Below are positions 1 through 5,144 of a DNA stretch of 6,389 nucleotides, piece after piece. The stretch's first letter is position 1, and every line of letters starts with the position of its first letter. The stretch is from contig NZ_JABBOU010000022.1 in the NCBI RefSeq assembly GCF_018853465.1, forward strand, positions 1 to 6,389, given 5' to 3'. Source of the stretch: Acidithiobacillus montserratensis. Lineage in GTDB: Bacteria > Pseudomonadota > Gammaproteobacteria > Acidithiobacillales > Acidithiobacillaceae. The notes beneath the pieces were generated by a model. The model saw only the letters and a list, made by a program, of their open reading frames with translations, made no database searches and was not told the DNA's origin. Position numbers and translations under genes: made by a program.

Positions 1-593
1 GCCCCTGGCTCCAGGGTGCGGGTTTCATCCGCATAAACCTGAAGCTGTTTACCGGCAGAAATGCCCGCACGAATAACCCCCAGAGCGGTTCCGTAACCGC
101 CGGTCGCGAGGCTGCCAGTGTTGCAATGGGTCAGGATGCCGCCCTGCTCGGGCAACAAGGCCGCACCATGACGACCCATCTGCTGATTATCGGCAATGTC
201 CTGCTCCAGCAGATCATGGGCGGCTTGCAGCAAAATAGCGGCTGCAGTCTCGGCAGAAGTCTCTTTTTGCGCCAGGGCCAACTGCCGGTCCGTAGCCCAG
301 GCCAGATTGACCGCCGTCGGCCGGGCCGCTCTGATCTCGGCGGCGGCTCCTGCCAAACGCGGCTGCCAGTCTGTCAGGTCACGCATTTCATGAAGCGCCA
401 GGGCCATGGCATAAGCCGCTGTCACGCCGATGGCTGGTGCCCCCCGCACCACCATCTGAGTAATAGCGACGGCGACTTCCCGATAATCCCGGAGCTTCAA
501 CCAGATTTCCTGTTGCGGCAGAAGGCGCTGATCCAGTAAACACAACTGCTGGTCTTCCCAACGAATGGCGCGAATATTATCGACAATAGGCAC
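1..593 (-). CDS. mtnA: Methylthioribose-1-phosphate isomerase, N-terminal part (cut by window edge)
   Basis: This cytoplasmic enzyme of methionine salvage converts 5-methylthioribose-1-phosphate to 5-methylthioribulose-1-phosphate, recycling the methylthioadenosine left by polyamine synthesis. The visible 197 residues carry the family hallmarks in order: VVRGAPAIGVTAAY at about 48-61, ARPTAVNLAWA at 90-100, ILTHCNTGSLATGGYGTALG at 153-172, and VYADETR at 186-192. Cys157 in THCNTG matches the family's catalytic cysteine. The catalytic aspartate further on lies outside the window. MtnA proteins are usually about 340-360 residues, so slightly more than half is seen. The start is a GTG at 593: an AGGAG Shine-Dalgarno lies 7 bases upstream, and an in-frame TGA two codons upstream rules out a longer protein. 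An ATG inside the spacer is out of frame. The gene is divergent from the rlmI-like gene and has its own promoter at 651-679. The identification is firm. Confidence 0.95.
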   Translation of the reverse strand, partial: MPIVDNIRAIRWEDQQLCLLDQRLLPQQEIWLKLRDYREVAVAITQMVVRGAPAIGVTAAYAMALALHEMRDLTDWQPRLAGAAAEIRAARPTAVNLAWATDRQLALAQKETSAETAAAILLQAAHDLLEQDIADNQQMGRHGAALLPEQGGILTHCNTGSLATGGYGTALGVIRAGISAGKQLQVYADETRTLEPG

Positions 594-650
594 AGATCAT
601 CTCCTGAGTAGCTGACTAGCGTGGCGGCGGATAAAATACATGGCGCGCTC

Positions 651-679
651 AATATACGGATCAAGCAAATATCTGTAAA
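651..679 (-). promoter_or_regulatory. sigma70-type promoter of mtnA
   Basis: Reading the minus strand, a -35 box TTTACA (679-674) is followed by a 17-bp spacer and a -10 box TATATT (656-651). Each hexamer matches the consensus at 5 of 6 positions. Transcription would begin near 644, leaving a leader of about 50 bases before the GTG start of mtnA. That is too short for a SAM riboswitch. Confidence 0.65.
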
Positions 680-751
680 ATGCAACGCGTTGCTCTCCCT
701 TGATGTTTCGGGGAATAACGGGCAAATTCCCTTTCCCAACAGGTTGTGATC

Positions 752-1966
752 ATGTCATCAAGCACTATTTACCCTACCCTGCGTCTGCGTCCCAAGGAAG
801 ACCGCCGCCTGCGCGCCGGCCATCTCTGGATTTACAGCAACGAAATTGATGTCGCCAGAACACCTTTGCAGGACGTGGCTCCGGGCAGCGTCTGCACAAT
901 AGAAGACGCACAGGGCAAGGCCATCGGTCTGGCCCATATCAATCCCCATACCCTCCTCTGCGGGCGCCTGCTCAGCCGTAATCCCCAGCAACGCATCGAC
1001 CAGCACTTTTATCAGGAACGTCTGCTCCAGGCTTTGCGTATGCGTGAACGTTTATTTTCCGCTCCGTTTTATCGTTTGGTACATGGTGAGGGCGACGGCT
1101 TGCCGGGCCTGATCATTGATCGCTACGAGGATACGCTGATCCTGCAACCGGGCAGTCTCGGCATGGAGCAGGATATCGGGCTGATTACTGCGGCGTTGCA
1201 AGCCTTATTGCGTCCTGCCGGTATTTTGCTGAAAGCAGGTGGCGCAGCACGTCGTCTGGAGGGTCTGGAAGAGCGGGTCGAAGTTTTGTCCGGGCAAATT
1301 CCCGAGCGCTTGTCTGTTTGGGAGAACGACTGTTTATTCGAGATGGACCCCTACGGCGGCCAAAAAACCGGCTGGTTTTACGATCATCGCGCCAACCGTC
1401 GCCGTCTGATGACCCACGCCGCAGGACGACGGGTTTTGGACTGTTTTGCTTATCTGGGGGCTTTCAGCATTCCTCTGGCCAAAGCCGGTGCTCATGAAAT
1501 AACGGCCATAGACAGCTCCGCACCGGCGCTGAAATTACTGGAGGAAAATGCTCAGCGCAATGCCGTGGACCCCATCCGGATCATCCATGACGATGCCATG
1601 GACAGCCTCGCCAGACTGCGGGATAAGGGCGAACAGTTTGACCTGATCGTCCTCGATCCCCCGGCCCTGATCAAATCCAAAAAAGATTTCAAGGAGGGCA
1701 GCATTGCCTACCGCCGCTTCAATGATCTGGCCATGCGTCTGCTGGCACCGGGCGGCATCCTCTTTACTGCCTCCTGTTCCCACCATCTCAACCGCGAAAC
1801 CCTGCTCAATCATATTGCCTTTGGCGCGCAAAGAGGCGATTACGCCATCATCGCTGAAGGTACCCAGGATATGGATCACCCCATTCATCCTGCCGTACCC
1901 GAAAGCAGCTATCTGAAAGGCTTTTATGTACACCGCCGGGAGCTGATTCCTGAGGAAACCGCATAA
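752..1966 (+). CDS. rlmI: Class I SAM-dependent rRNA methyltransferase, RlmI-like (23S rRNA m5C)
   Basis: The 404-residue protein matches the length and design of E. coli RlmI (about 396 residues), which methylates C1962 of 23S rRNA at carbon 5. The N-terminal PUA-type RNA-binding part covers roughly residues 8-75 (LRLRPKEDRRLRAGHLWIYS near the start). A linker domain follows, then a Rossmann methyltransferase domain with GGQKTGWFYDHRANR from 202, the SAM-binding motif DCFAYLGAF from 230, the DPPALIKSKK motif from 302, and SCS at 341-343, whose cysteine is in the expected place for m5C chemistry. I chose the ATG at 752 because an AGG lies 8 bases upstream. A GTG at 746 would add two residues but sits too close to that AGG. 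The Shine-Dalgarno is weak. The gene is divergent from mtnA and convergent with the next minus-strand unit. The family is certain; RlmI as the exact member is likely, with other RlmI/RlmK-type paralogues possible. Confidence 0.88.
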   Translation: MSSSTIYPTLRLRPKEDRRLRAGHLWIYSNEIDVARTPLQDVAPGSVCTIEDAQGKAIGLAHINPHTLLCGRLLSRNPQQRIDQHFYQERLLQALRMRERLFSAPFYRLVHGEGDGLPGLIIDRYEDTLILQPGSLGMEQDIGLITAALQALLRPAGILLKAGGAARRLEGLEERVEVLSGQIPERLSVWENDCLFEMDPYGGQKTGWFYDHRANRRRLMTHAAGRRVLDCFAYLGAFSIPLAKAGAHEITAIDSSAPALKLLEENAQRNAVDPIRIIHDDAMDSLARLRDKGEQFDLIVLDPPALIKSKKDFKEGSIAYRRFNDLAMRLLAPGGILFTASCSHHLNRETLLNHIAFGAQRGDYAIIAEGTQDMDHPIHPAVPESSYLKGFYVHRRELIPEETA

Positions 1967-1998
1967 TTTCTGACTGATCTCAGGGCATTGGAGCGCAG

Positions 1999-2163
1999 TT
2001 ATGGGCGTCCGTCACCCCCCGTACAGCCCCCCAGATAACGGGATATAAAGCGGGTGGGTGGTGCAGTAAACGACGTTCCATTCACGGTGCCGCTCGTCAG
2101 CACTTCTCCCTGAGCCGAACGGCCATCCCGGGCAACACGGATGGTTGCCCGAACATGGATCAT
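1999..2163 (-). CDS. Possible small hypothetical protein, 54 residues
   Basis: A short frame starts at ATG 2163 and ends with TAA, directly behind the DUF3617-like gene on the same strand (about 96 bases between stop and start). A strong Shine-Dalgarno-like stretch, AGGAGGGG, lies 8-10 bases upstream of the ATG. The product begins MIHVRATIRVARDGRSAQGE and continues with TSGTVNGTSFTAPPTRF and a C-terminal CTGGDGRP. It has a beta-rich look with no signal peptide or membrane segment. I do not recognise a family. A competing frame in the same place (2012-2263, TTG start) has no Shine-Dalgarno and a composition rich in Cys, Trp and Pro that looks like non-coding read-through. The upstream frame just before the ATG (ending KRVLVQEGIHS, overlapping it by ATGA) has no start codon, so this may be the tail of a frameshifted longer gene. 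Confidence 0.35.
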   Translation of the reverse strand: MIHVRATIRVARDGRSAQGEVLTSGTVNGTSFTAPPTRFISRYLGGCTGGDGRP

Positions 2164-2259
2164 GAGTGGATCCCCTCCTGCACCAGTACCCGCTTGGGTA
2201 CAGGTGGTCTGATCTGGCGGCCTCCGGCATTTGAAAATATAGGTAACTATAGGCGTTAC

Positions 2260-2832
2260 TCAAGGGCCATTAGGATGCGGGTCCGCCCGTTTAAGTCGAG
2301 CCGCCAATTGCTGCAGAGCCATAATCCCCGGCAGTTGGGCTGACTTAATTACCTGGACCTGAGCAGCGGACAAGACTGCCGGACAATCCGCTGCGAGCCA
2401 GTGACCATGCTGGGTAAAAGTTTCATTCATCATGGGATTACCGGGAGCCACCATATCGCCATGACCGGTCATGGTGGCGTAGCGCAGATCTCTATCCTCC
2501 CGTTTGAAAATCAGCTGCTGATCCATACGTATATCCGGTGAAATAAATGTGTGCAGTTGAACGGTAGATTGCTTGGCGGTGTTAGTGACACGGTTATGGG
2601 TAGTGACTGCACTCTGGCCCATAATGACAGAGGCCTGGGTAGATTCTCCAAGCTGGTTCCAACACTCCTCCTGGCGCATCTGATTGTGTTGTCCCGAAGC
2701 AGTCTGCACATCACTCACTATCAGCCAGAGTCCCGGAGCCACAAAAGGCATGGATGAGGGCTCGCCCGAAGCGCTGCTCATTTCAGCAAAAAATATTGCA
2801 AAAACAGCAAGGAAGAAAGCAATATGGCGCAC
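2260..2832 (-). CDS. Secreted DUF3617-like protein
   Basis: This is a 190-residue protein with an N-terminal signal peptide: MRHIAFFLAVFAIFFA forms the hydrophobic core and cleavage probably falls near SSAS-G at about 19-23, so it should be periplasmic or otherwise exported. The mature part starts with PFVAPGLWLI (29-38), the PGxW opening typical of DUF3617 proteins, and has just two cysteines, C57 (EECWNQ) and C150 (AADCPAVLS), which could form a disulfide. DUF3617 proteins have no established biochemical function. The start is the GTG at 2832, with GAGGAG 7 bases upstream. Reading from further upstream would add about 20 charged residues in front of the signal peptide and remove that fit. 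A promoter and palindromes lie upstream, and a possible small ORF follows. The gene is certainly real in my view; the DUF3617 assignment rests on the PGLW start, the paired cysteines and the length. Confidence 0.72.
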   Translation of the reverse strand: MRHIAFFLAVFAIFFAEMSSASGEPSSMPFVAPGLWLIVSDVQTASGQHNQMRQEECWNQLGESTQASVIMGQSAVTTHNRVTNTAKQSTVQLHTFISPDIRMDQQLIFKREDRDLRYATMTGHGDMVAPGNPMMNETFTQHGHWLAADCPAVLSAAQVQVIKSAQLPGIMALQQLAARLKRADPHPNGP

Positions 2833-2891
2833 TGCGGATCTCCTCAACGTGGCACCGTCGGTTCGTGAATAATTCCCGCATCTGGTCTGCA

Positions 2892-2920
2892 AATATCACC
2901 TTGAACGATTTGCAAATCAA
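2892..2920 (-). promoter_or_regulatory. Candidate promoter of the DUF3617-like gene, with overlapping palindrome
   Basis: On the minus strand, TTGATT (2920-2915) and GATATT (2897-2892) are separated by 17 bp, each matching the sigma70 consensus at 4 of 6 positions. The start point would be near 2885, about 50 bases before the GTG. A perfect 12-bp palindrome, GATTTGCAAATC at 2907-2918, overlaps the -35 box and spacer. That is where a repressor would block RNA polymerase, so it may be an operator. Confidence 0.42.
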
Positions 2921-2924
2921 GAGG

Positions 2925-2940
2925 TGAATGGGCTCATTCA
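2925..2940. repeat. Imperfect 16-bp palindrome upstream of the DUF3617-like gene
   Basis: TGAATG and CATTCA form an inverted repeat around a GGCT centre (14 of 16 bases symmetric). It lies just upstream of the candidate -35 box of the DUF3617-like gene and 6 bp from the neighbouring GATTTGCAAATC palindrome. It is a candidate regulator site; no family can be named. Confidence 0.35.
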
Positions 2941-2979
2941 GTAATATATAGTAGAGGTTGCTAGAGGGAAATCGGATTC

Positions 2980-3008
2980 TTGTCGCGATGCCCCATGACG
3001 GGTACAAT
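2980..3008 (+). promoter_or_regulatory. tRNA-Thr promoter
   Basis: TTGTCG (2980-2985) and TACAAT (3003-3008) are separated by exactly 17 bp. The sequence after the -10 box is very GC-rich (CGCGCCC), as in stable-RNA promoters under stringent control. Transcription would start near 3015, right at the tRNA gene. Confidence 0.7.
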
Positions 3009-3017
3009 CGCGCCCAC

Positions 3018-3093
<76 letters not shown>

Positions 3094-3101
3094 TATAAAA
3101 C

Positions 3102-3140
3102 AAAGGGTTGCATTTAATGATGCAACCCTTTTTTTGTTTT
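3102..3140 (+). terminator. Rho-independent terminator of tRNA-Thr
   Basis: A 12-bp stem, AAAGGGTTGCAT (3102-3113) with ATGCAACCCTTT (3120-3131), closes a 6-base loop and runs into a T-rich tract to 3140. It begins 9 bases after the tRNA CCA end. Confidence 0.9.
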
Positions 3141-3159
3141 TGGTTTACTTTTGGTTTAC
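3138..3159. repeat. Tandem 11-bp direct repeat (TTTTGGTTTAC x2)
   Basis: Two exact back-to-back copies of TTTTGGTTTAC lie at 3138-3148 and 3149-3159, just past the tRNA-Thr terminator. Short direct repeats beside a tRNA 3' end are often arm-type binding sites of tyrosine integrases. No integrase gene is present here, so that reading is only an inference. Confidence 0.6.
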
Positions 3160-3496
3160 TTTCTGCATTGCGCTTGCATGGTTCCCCATGACAGTACATG
3201 AGAGAATTTTATGTTTTGCATTCCCTGAAAACGGGGTATGAGGATATGAACGTAGCTCATCTTCTAGTGGGCTTAGCAACTCTATCAAACATCATCACAT
3301 AAGGTGGGATACCGTGCCATCCAAATTGGTTAAAGCGTCGCACGGTATCTCCAGATGTTCCCGCATCAGCAGCGTCAGTTTTTATATAAGTGGACCCGCC
3401 CGAACTCAAACAGAGGACCAATGGATTACCAGTTCCCTTACAAATCATTATGTTAGATAGTTATTGGTTGTCACTCACTGGGTGCAATTTCCGTAA
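3160..3496. other. AT-rich stretch without a clear gene (possible 63-residue minus-strand ORF at 3257-3448)
   Basis: This stretch beside the tRNA gene has no convincing coding region. The best frame is a minus-strand ATG at 3448 ending at 3257 (63 residues, with SGGSTYIKTDAADAG and RRFNQFGWHGIPPYVMMFD in its body). Its composition is plausible for a protein, but there is no Shine-Dalgarno and I recognise no family. It may be a remnant of an island gene. Nothing else is seen. Confidence 0.3.
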
Positions 3497-3689
3497 CATG
3501 CTATTCTTTTTTGGTTTTTGTTGTTTCGGCGAGTTTCTTGTTGGCAGTGGCGGCGTAATGCTGCCGTACTGGAAAAGGATAACAAAGCCACCATGGACAC
3601 CTAGTGGGTACCCGGCGTCATCAACCTCGGCAGCCACGACCGTTGGGTCTTCGCCGAGTTCACGGATGTCTGGCTGATACAGGAAGATT

Positions 3690-3718
3690 TTGTCCGCCAG
3701 ATTGAGGTATTCTATGAC
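3690..3718 (+). promoter_or_regulatory. Weak candidate promoter for the toxin-antitoxin pair
   Basis: TTGTCC (3690-3695) and TATGAC (3713-3718) are spaced by 17 bp, each matching the consensus at 4 of 6 positions. The promoter would lie inside the restriction remnant and start transcription about 40 bases before the antitoxin gene. It would explain how the pair could stay expressed after the loss of the upstream gene. Confidence 0.28.
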
Positions 3719-3735
3719 CGAATAATTGCCAGTGT

Positions 3736-3749
3736 GGTGGATTCCCACC
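3736..3749. repeat. Inverted repeat just before the antitoxin ribosome binding site
   Basis: GGTGG and CCACC surround a 4-base ATTC loop, 4 bases ahead of the AGGAG (3754-3758) of the antitoxin gene. Antitoxins usually repress their own operon at palindromes in this position, so this is a possible operator, or a small RNA hairpin affecting translation. Confidence 0.35.
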
Positions 3750-3765
3750 TAAAAGGAGCGATGTC

Positions 3766-3984
3766 ATGACTGCCTTGCCCAAGTTGAATGAACTTACTGT
3801 CAGTGAAAAACTGCAGATGATGGAGTCACTATGGGATAGCCTCTGCCAGCAACCGAAAAATATTCCCTCTCCCGTCTGGCACGGGGAAATACTGGCCCAA
3901 AGGGAAAATGCCCTCCGTCAGGGGTCTGACCAATTTTTGGCTTGGGATACAGCCAAGGCGAACCTGCGCAATAGCACCCGATGA
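3766..3984 (+). CDS. Addiction-module antitoxin (PF09720/TIGR02574-like)
   Basis: The 72-residue protein matches the short 'putative addiction module component' family: a helical N-terminus (LTVSEKLQMMESLWDSLCQQ, about 10-29) of the type LPxxERLxLxExLWDSL, then SPVWHGEILAQRENAL (about 35-50) and FLAWDTAKANLR near the C-terminus, matching the family's SPxWHxExLxxRxxxL and W/S-xxEAKxxLR. Such antitoxins bind and neutralise a RelE/ParE-type toxin and usually repress their own operon. ATG 3766 has AGGAG 7 bases upstream. The ATG overlaps the stop of the restriction remnant, and the gene's own TGA overlaps the toxin ATG (ATGA), which points to translational coupling. The family call is strong; the antitoxin role follows from the family and the neighbour. 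Confidence 0.88.
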   Translation: MTALPKLNELTVSEKLQMMESLWDSLCQQPKNIPSPVWHGEILAQRENALRQGSDQFLAWDTAKANLRNSTR

Positions 3985-4319
3985 TCATCGAGATATCCAA
4001 CGCGGCGCAGCAGGACCTTCTGGATGGTTACCATTTTTATGAATCCCAAGCAGAGGGGCTCGGCACCTATTTTCTCGATAGTCTGACGTCAGATATCGAT
4101 TCTCTGGTCATCTATGCGGGTATACATGCGCTTCATTTCGGTAATTTCCATCGCTTACTGGGTAAGCGATTTCCCTTCGCTGTTTATTACCGCGTAGAAG
4201 ATAGCAACATCCGCATTTACGCGGTCCTTGATTGCCGCCAGAACCCGATGTGGTTGCGCAATCAACTCGTTAATGCCGAAGCAGATTTTATTTCTCGCCC
4301 CAGAGCCTCTGAAGAGTAG
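3981..4319 (+). CDS. RelE/ParE-family toxin
   Basis: The 112-residue protein fits the RelE/ParE superfamily (PF05016). It starts MIIEISNAAQQDLLDGYHFYESQAEGLGTYF, where the family shows an A-x-x-D-L-xx-A-xx-Y-Y/F-E-xx-xxGLG pattern. It continues with KRFPFAVYYRVEDSNIRIYAVLDCRQNP at about 70-97, the typical 'KRFPYAVYYRxExxxIxVxAVLHxRRxP' block with its basic residues. Members either cleave mRNA in the ribosome or inhibit gyrase; which applies here cannot be told. It overlaps the antitoxin gene by 4 bases, and the pair looks intact, with no stops or frameshifts. A truncated ORF begins 3 bases after its stop codon. Confidence 0.9.
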   Translation: MIIEISNAAQQDLLDGYHFYESQAEGLGTYFLDSLTSDIDSLVIYAGIHALHFGNFHRLLGKRFPFAVYYRVEDSNIRIYAVLDCRQNPMWLRNQLVNAEADFISRPRASEE

Positions 4320-4322
4320 AAA

Positions 4323-4475
4323 ATGGCCAAAAATCCAAAACTATCCCTAACTGAGCCACCTGGATGGGCGACGAATATCGTCCGCACTCGACCGAGTTCT
4401 TGTCCTCAATGCGCGCATGAATTCCGACCTGCACAGGAGAGCTATAGTCAATTCTGGTGTATCAGCATTTGCTGA
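4323..4475 (+). pseudogene. Hypothetical ORF in the toxin-antitoxin operon, truncated by an IS end
   Basis: An ATG at 4323, 3 bases after the toxin stop and with GAAGAG upstream, opens a frame that starts MAKNPKLSLTEPPGWATNIV and continues with RTRPSSCPQCAHEFRPAQE. The frame then enters the IS256 end at about 4437 and stops at TGA 4473-4475, giving 50 residues of which about 38 are original. The CPQCAHEF segment has one CxxC pair, as in the first half of a zinc ribbon, so the intact gene may have encoded a zinc-binding protein. I do not recognise the family. Its position suggests it was the third gene of the operon before the element inserted. Confidence 0.45.
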
Positions 4476-4863
4476 CATAAGTTCAGGCGGCATCCTGTTG
4501 GTTATCCGGCAGGGTTTGGTTGGCCGGTAATCCATCGATAAATTTCACTCCAGTAAAAAGGTCTCGGACTTTCTCCGGGGCATGAATCCCAATCCAGCGT
4601 TTCTCTGCCTGCTGTAGCATCTTGAAGCCCAATCCAATGAAGCTGTTGCGCGATACACAGTTTTTGGTGCGCGATGTCCGGTGACGCACGGTGGCAAAGG
4701 TCGATTCAATGGCATTGGTGGTGCGGATATGCCGCCAACGAGACCAGAATGCGCTTCAGGAGACTTTCTTGATCTCGATGAGCGATTCGGTCTGCTGTAA
4801 GGCAGCAATCGCTTTTTCTCTGGTGCCAAACAGCACTTGGGATTGGCCAGCTTTCAACAGGGA
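4437..4863 (-). mobile_element. Truncated IS256-family element, right end
   Basis: The right terminal sequence begins near 4437 (plus strand GAGAGCTATAGTCAATTC). It resembles IS256-family inverted repeats, whose ends often carry a TTGAC-TATA-type core. Next to it, on the minus strand, is the transposase C-terminus. The frame upstream of the stop at 4756-4758 (LLKAGQSQVLFGTREKAIAAL) may also belong to the transposase but joins it through a stop and what looks like a missing block. The left half and left inverted repeat are absent, so the element cannot move by itself and target-site duplication cannot be seen. Confidence 0.7.
4483..4755 (-). pseudogene. IS256-family transposase, C-terminal fragment
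   Basis: The 90-residue fragment runs from just after an in-frame TGA at 4758-4756 to the TGA at 4485-4483. It contains FWSRWRHIRTTNAIES followed by TFATVRHRTSRTKN, which matches the family block HLRTTNPIESTFATVRHRTxRTKG, then FKMLQQAEKRW and GVKFIDG, also family features. Transposases of this type are about 400 residues and use a DDE active site; the two aspartate regions are gone. The usual 'LLAFYDFPAEHW' segment before the RTTN motif is missing, so an internal deletion is likely. Confidence 0.82.
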
Positions 4864-5144
4864 TCAGCGTCAACATGGTTCACCATGGATAAAGCAATAT
4901 TTTGGCAATTATTACCATCGTTCAGGAAGTTGAGGAACAGACTACCACGGCGTTGTGCGGTAAAATCCAAATGCTGACAGGTGGCTAACGAATAACGCTG
5001 ATTAACACGCGTAATGCAGCGTGAATCGGTGACCAAAAAAAATGTTACCCTATATGGCAGATTAAGATTCAGGCCCGTGGAACAAACTGTTGGAAAACCT
5101 GATAGCATTTTCTTTTTGTAATGATAACGTGAGAGACAGCTTAA
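4864..5144. other. Unassigned stretch between the IS remnant and tpm
   Basis: This stretch holds no gene I can support. The longest frame is on the minus strand and ends at 4854. Its later part reads TDSRCITRVNQRYSLATCQH followed by LDFTAQRRGSLFLNFLNDGNNCQNI, which looks protein-like but matches no family I know and has no convincing start or Shine-Dalgarno. It may be debris from the island. The last part serves as leader for tpm; a GTGACC (5029-5034) and TATATG (5051-5056) pair with a 16-bp spacer is a weak promoter candidate. Confidence 0.3.

Larger units (their letters stand above)
3542..3769 (+). pseudogene. C-terminal remnant of a helicase-type (type III-like) restriction subunit
   Basis: One reading frame holds WQWRRNAAVLEKDNKATMDT, then a TAG stop (3602-3604), then a further 54 residues beginning WVPGVINLG and including HDRWVFAEFTDV and IQEDFVRQIEVFYDRI, ending with TGA at 3767-3769. 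From memory of the family, the pattern 'KAxTMxxLWVPGVNNLG...GRWAFAEFTDV..IQxDF' is typical of the C-terminus of large restriction endonuclease subunits R with a DEAD-type helicase core. These cut DNA together with a partner methylase. Here only about 70 codons of a protein normally near 900-1000 residues remain, with a nonsense codon inside, so it cannot work. Upstream, the frame becomes unrelated AT-rich sequence and meets a stop at 3494-3496. Its TGA overlaps the antitoxin ATG by ATGA, so the two were probably co-transcribed. The family call is by motif memory only. Confidence 0.5.

Noticed and set aside
126..539. Plus-strand frames within the first 540 bases
   Set aside because: They are antisense to mtnA, whose protein motifs are unmistakable; the plus-strand translations show no family signal.
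594..650. SAM riboswitch upstream of mtnA, as found in some methionine-salvage operons
   Set aside because: The leader from the predicted start point is only about 50 bases and shows no helix set of that size.
1535..1933. 132-residue minus-strand frame inside the rlmI-like gene
   Set aside because: It lies opposite the methyltransferase domain carrying all key motifs and has no ribosome binding site; it is a shadow of codon usage.
2012..2263. 83-residue minus-strand frame with a TTG start, overlapping the end of the DUF3617-like gene
   Set aside because: No Shine-Dalgarno, and a composition rich in Cys, Trp, Pro and His with no domain; the 54-residue frame with AGGAGGGG is the better candidate.
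3461..3748. 95-residue minus-strand frame opposite the restriction remnant
   Set aside because: The plus strand here carries the recognisable restriction-subunit tail; the minus-strand product shows no domain and has no ribosome binding site.
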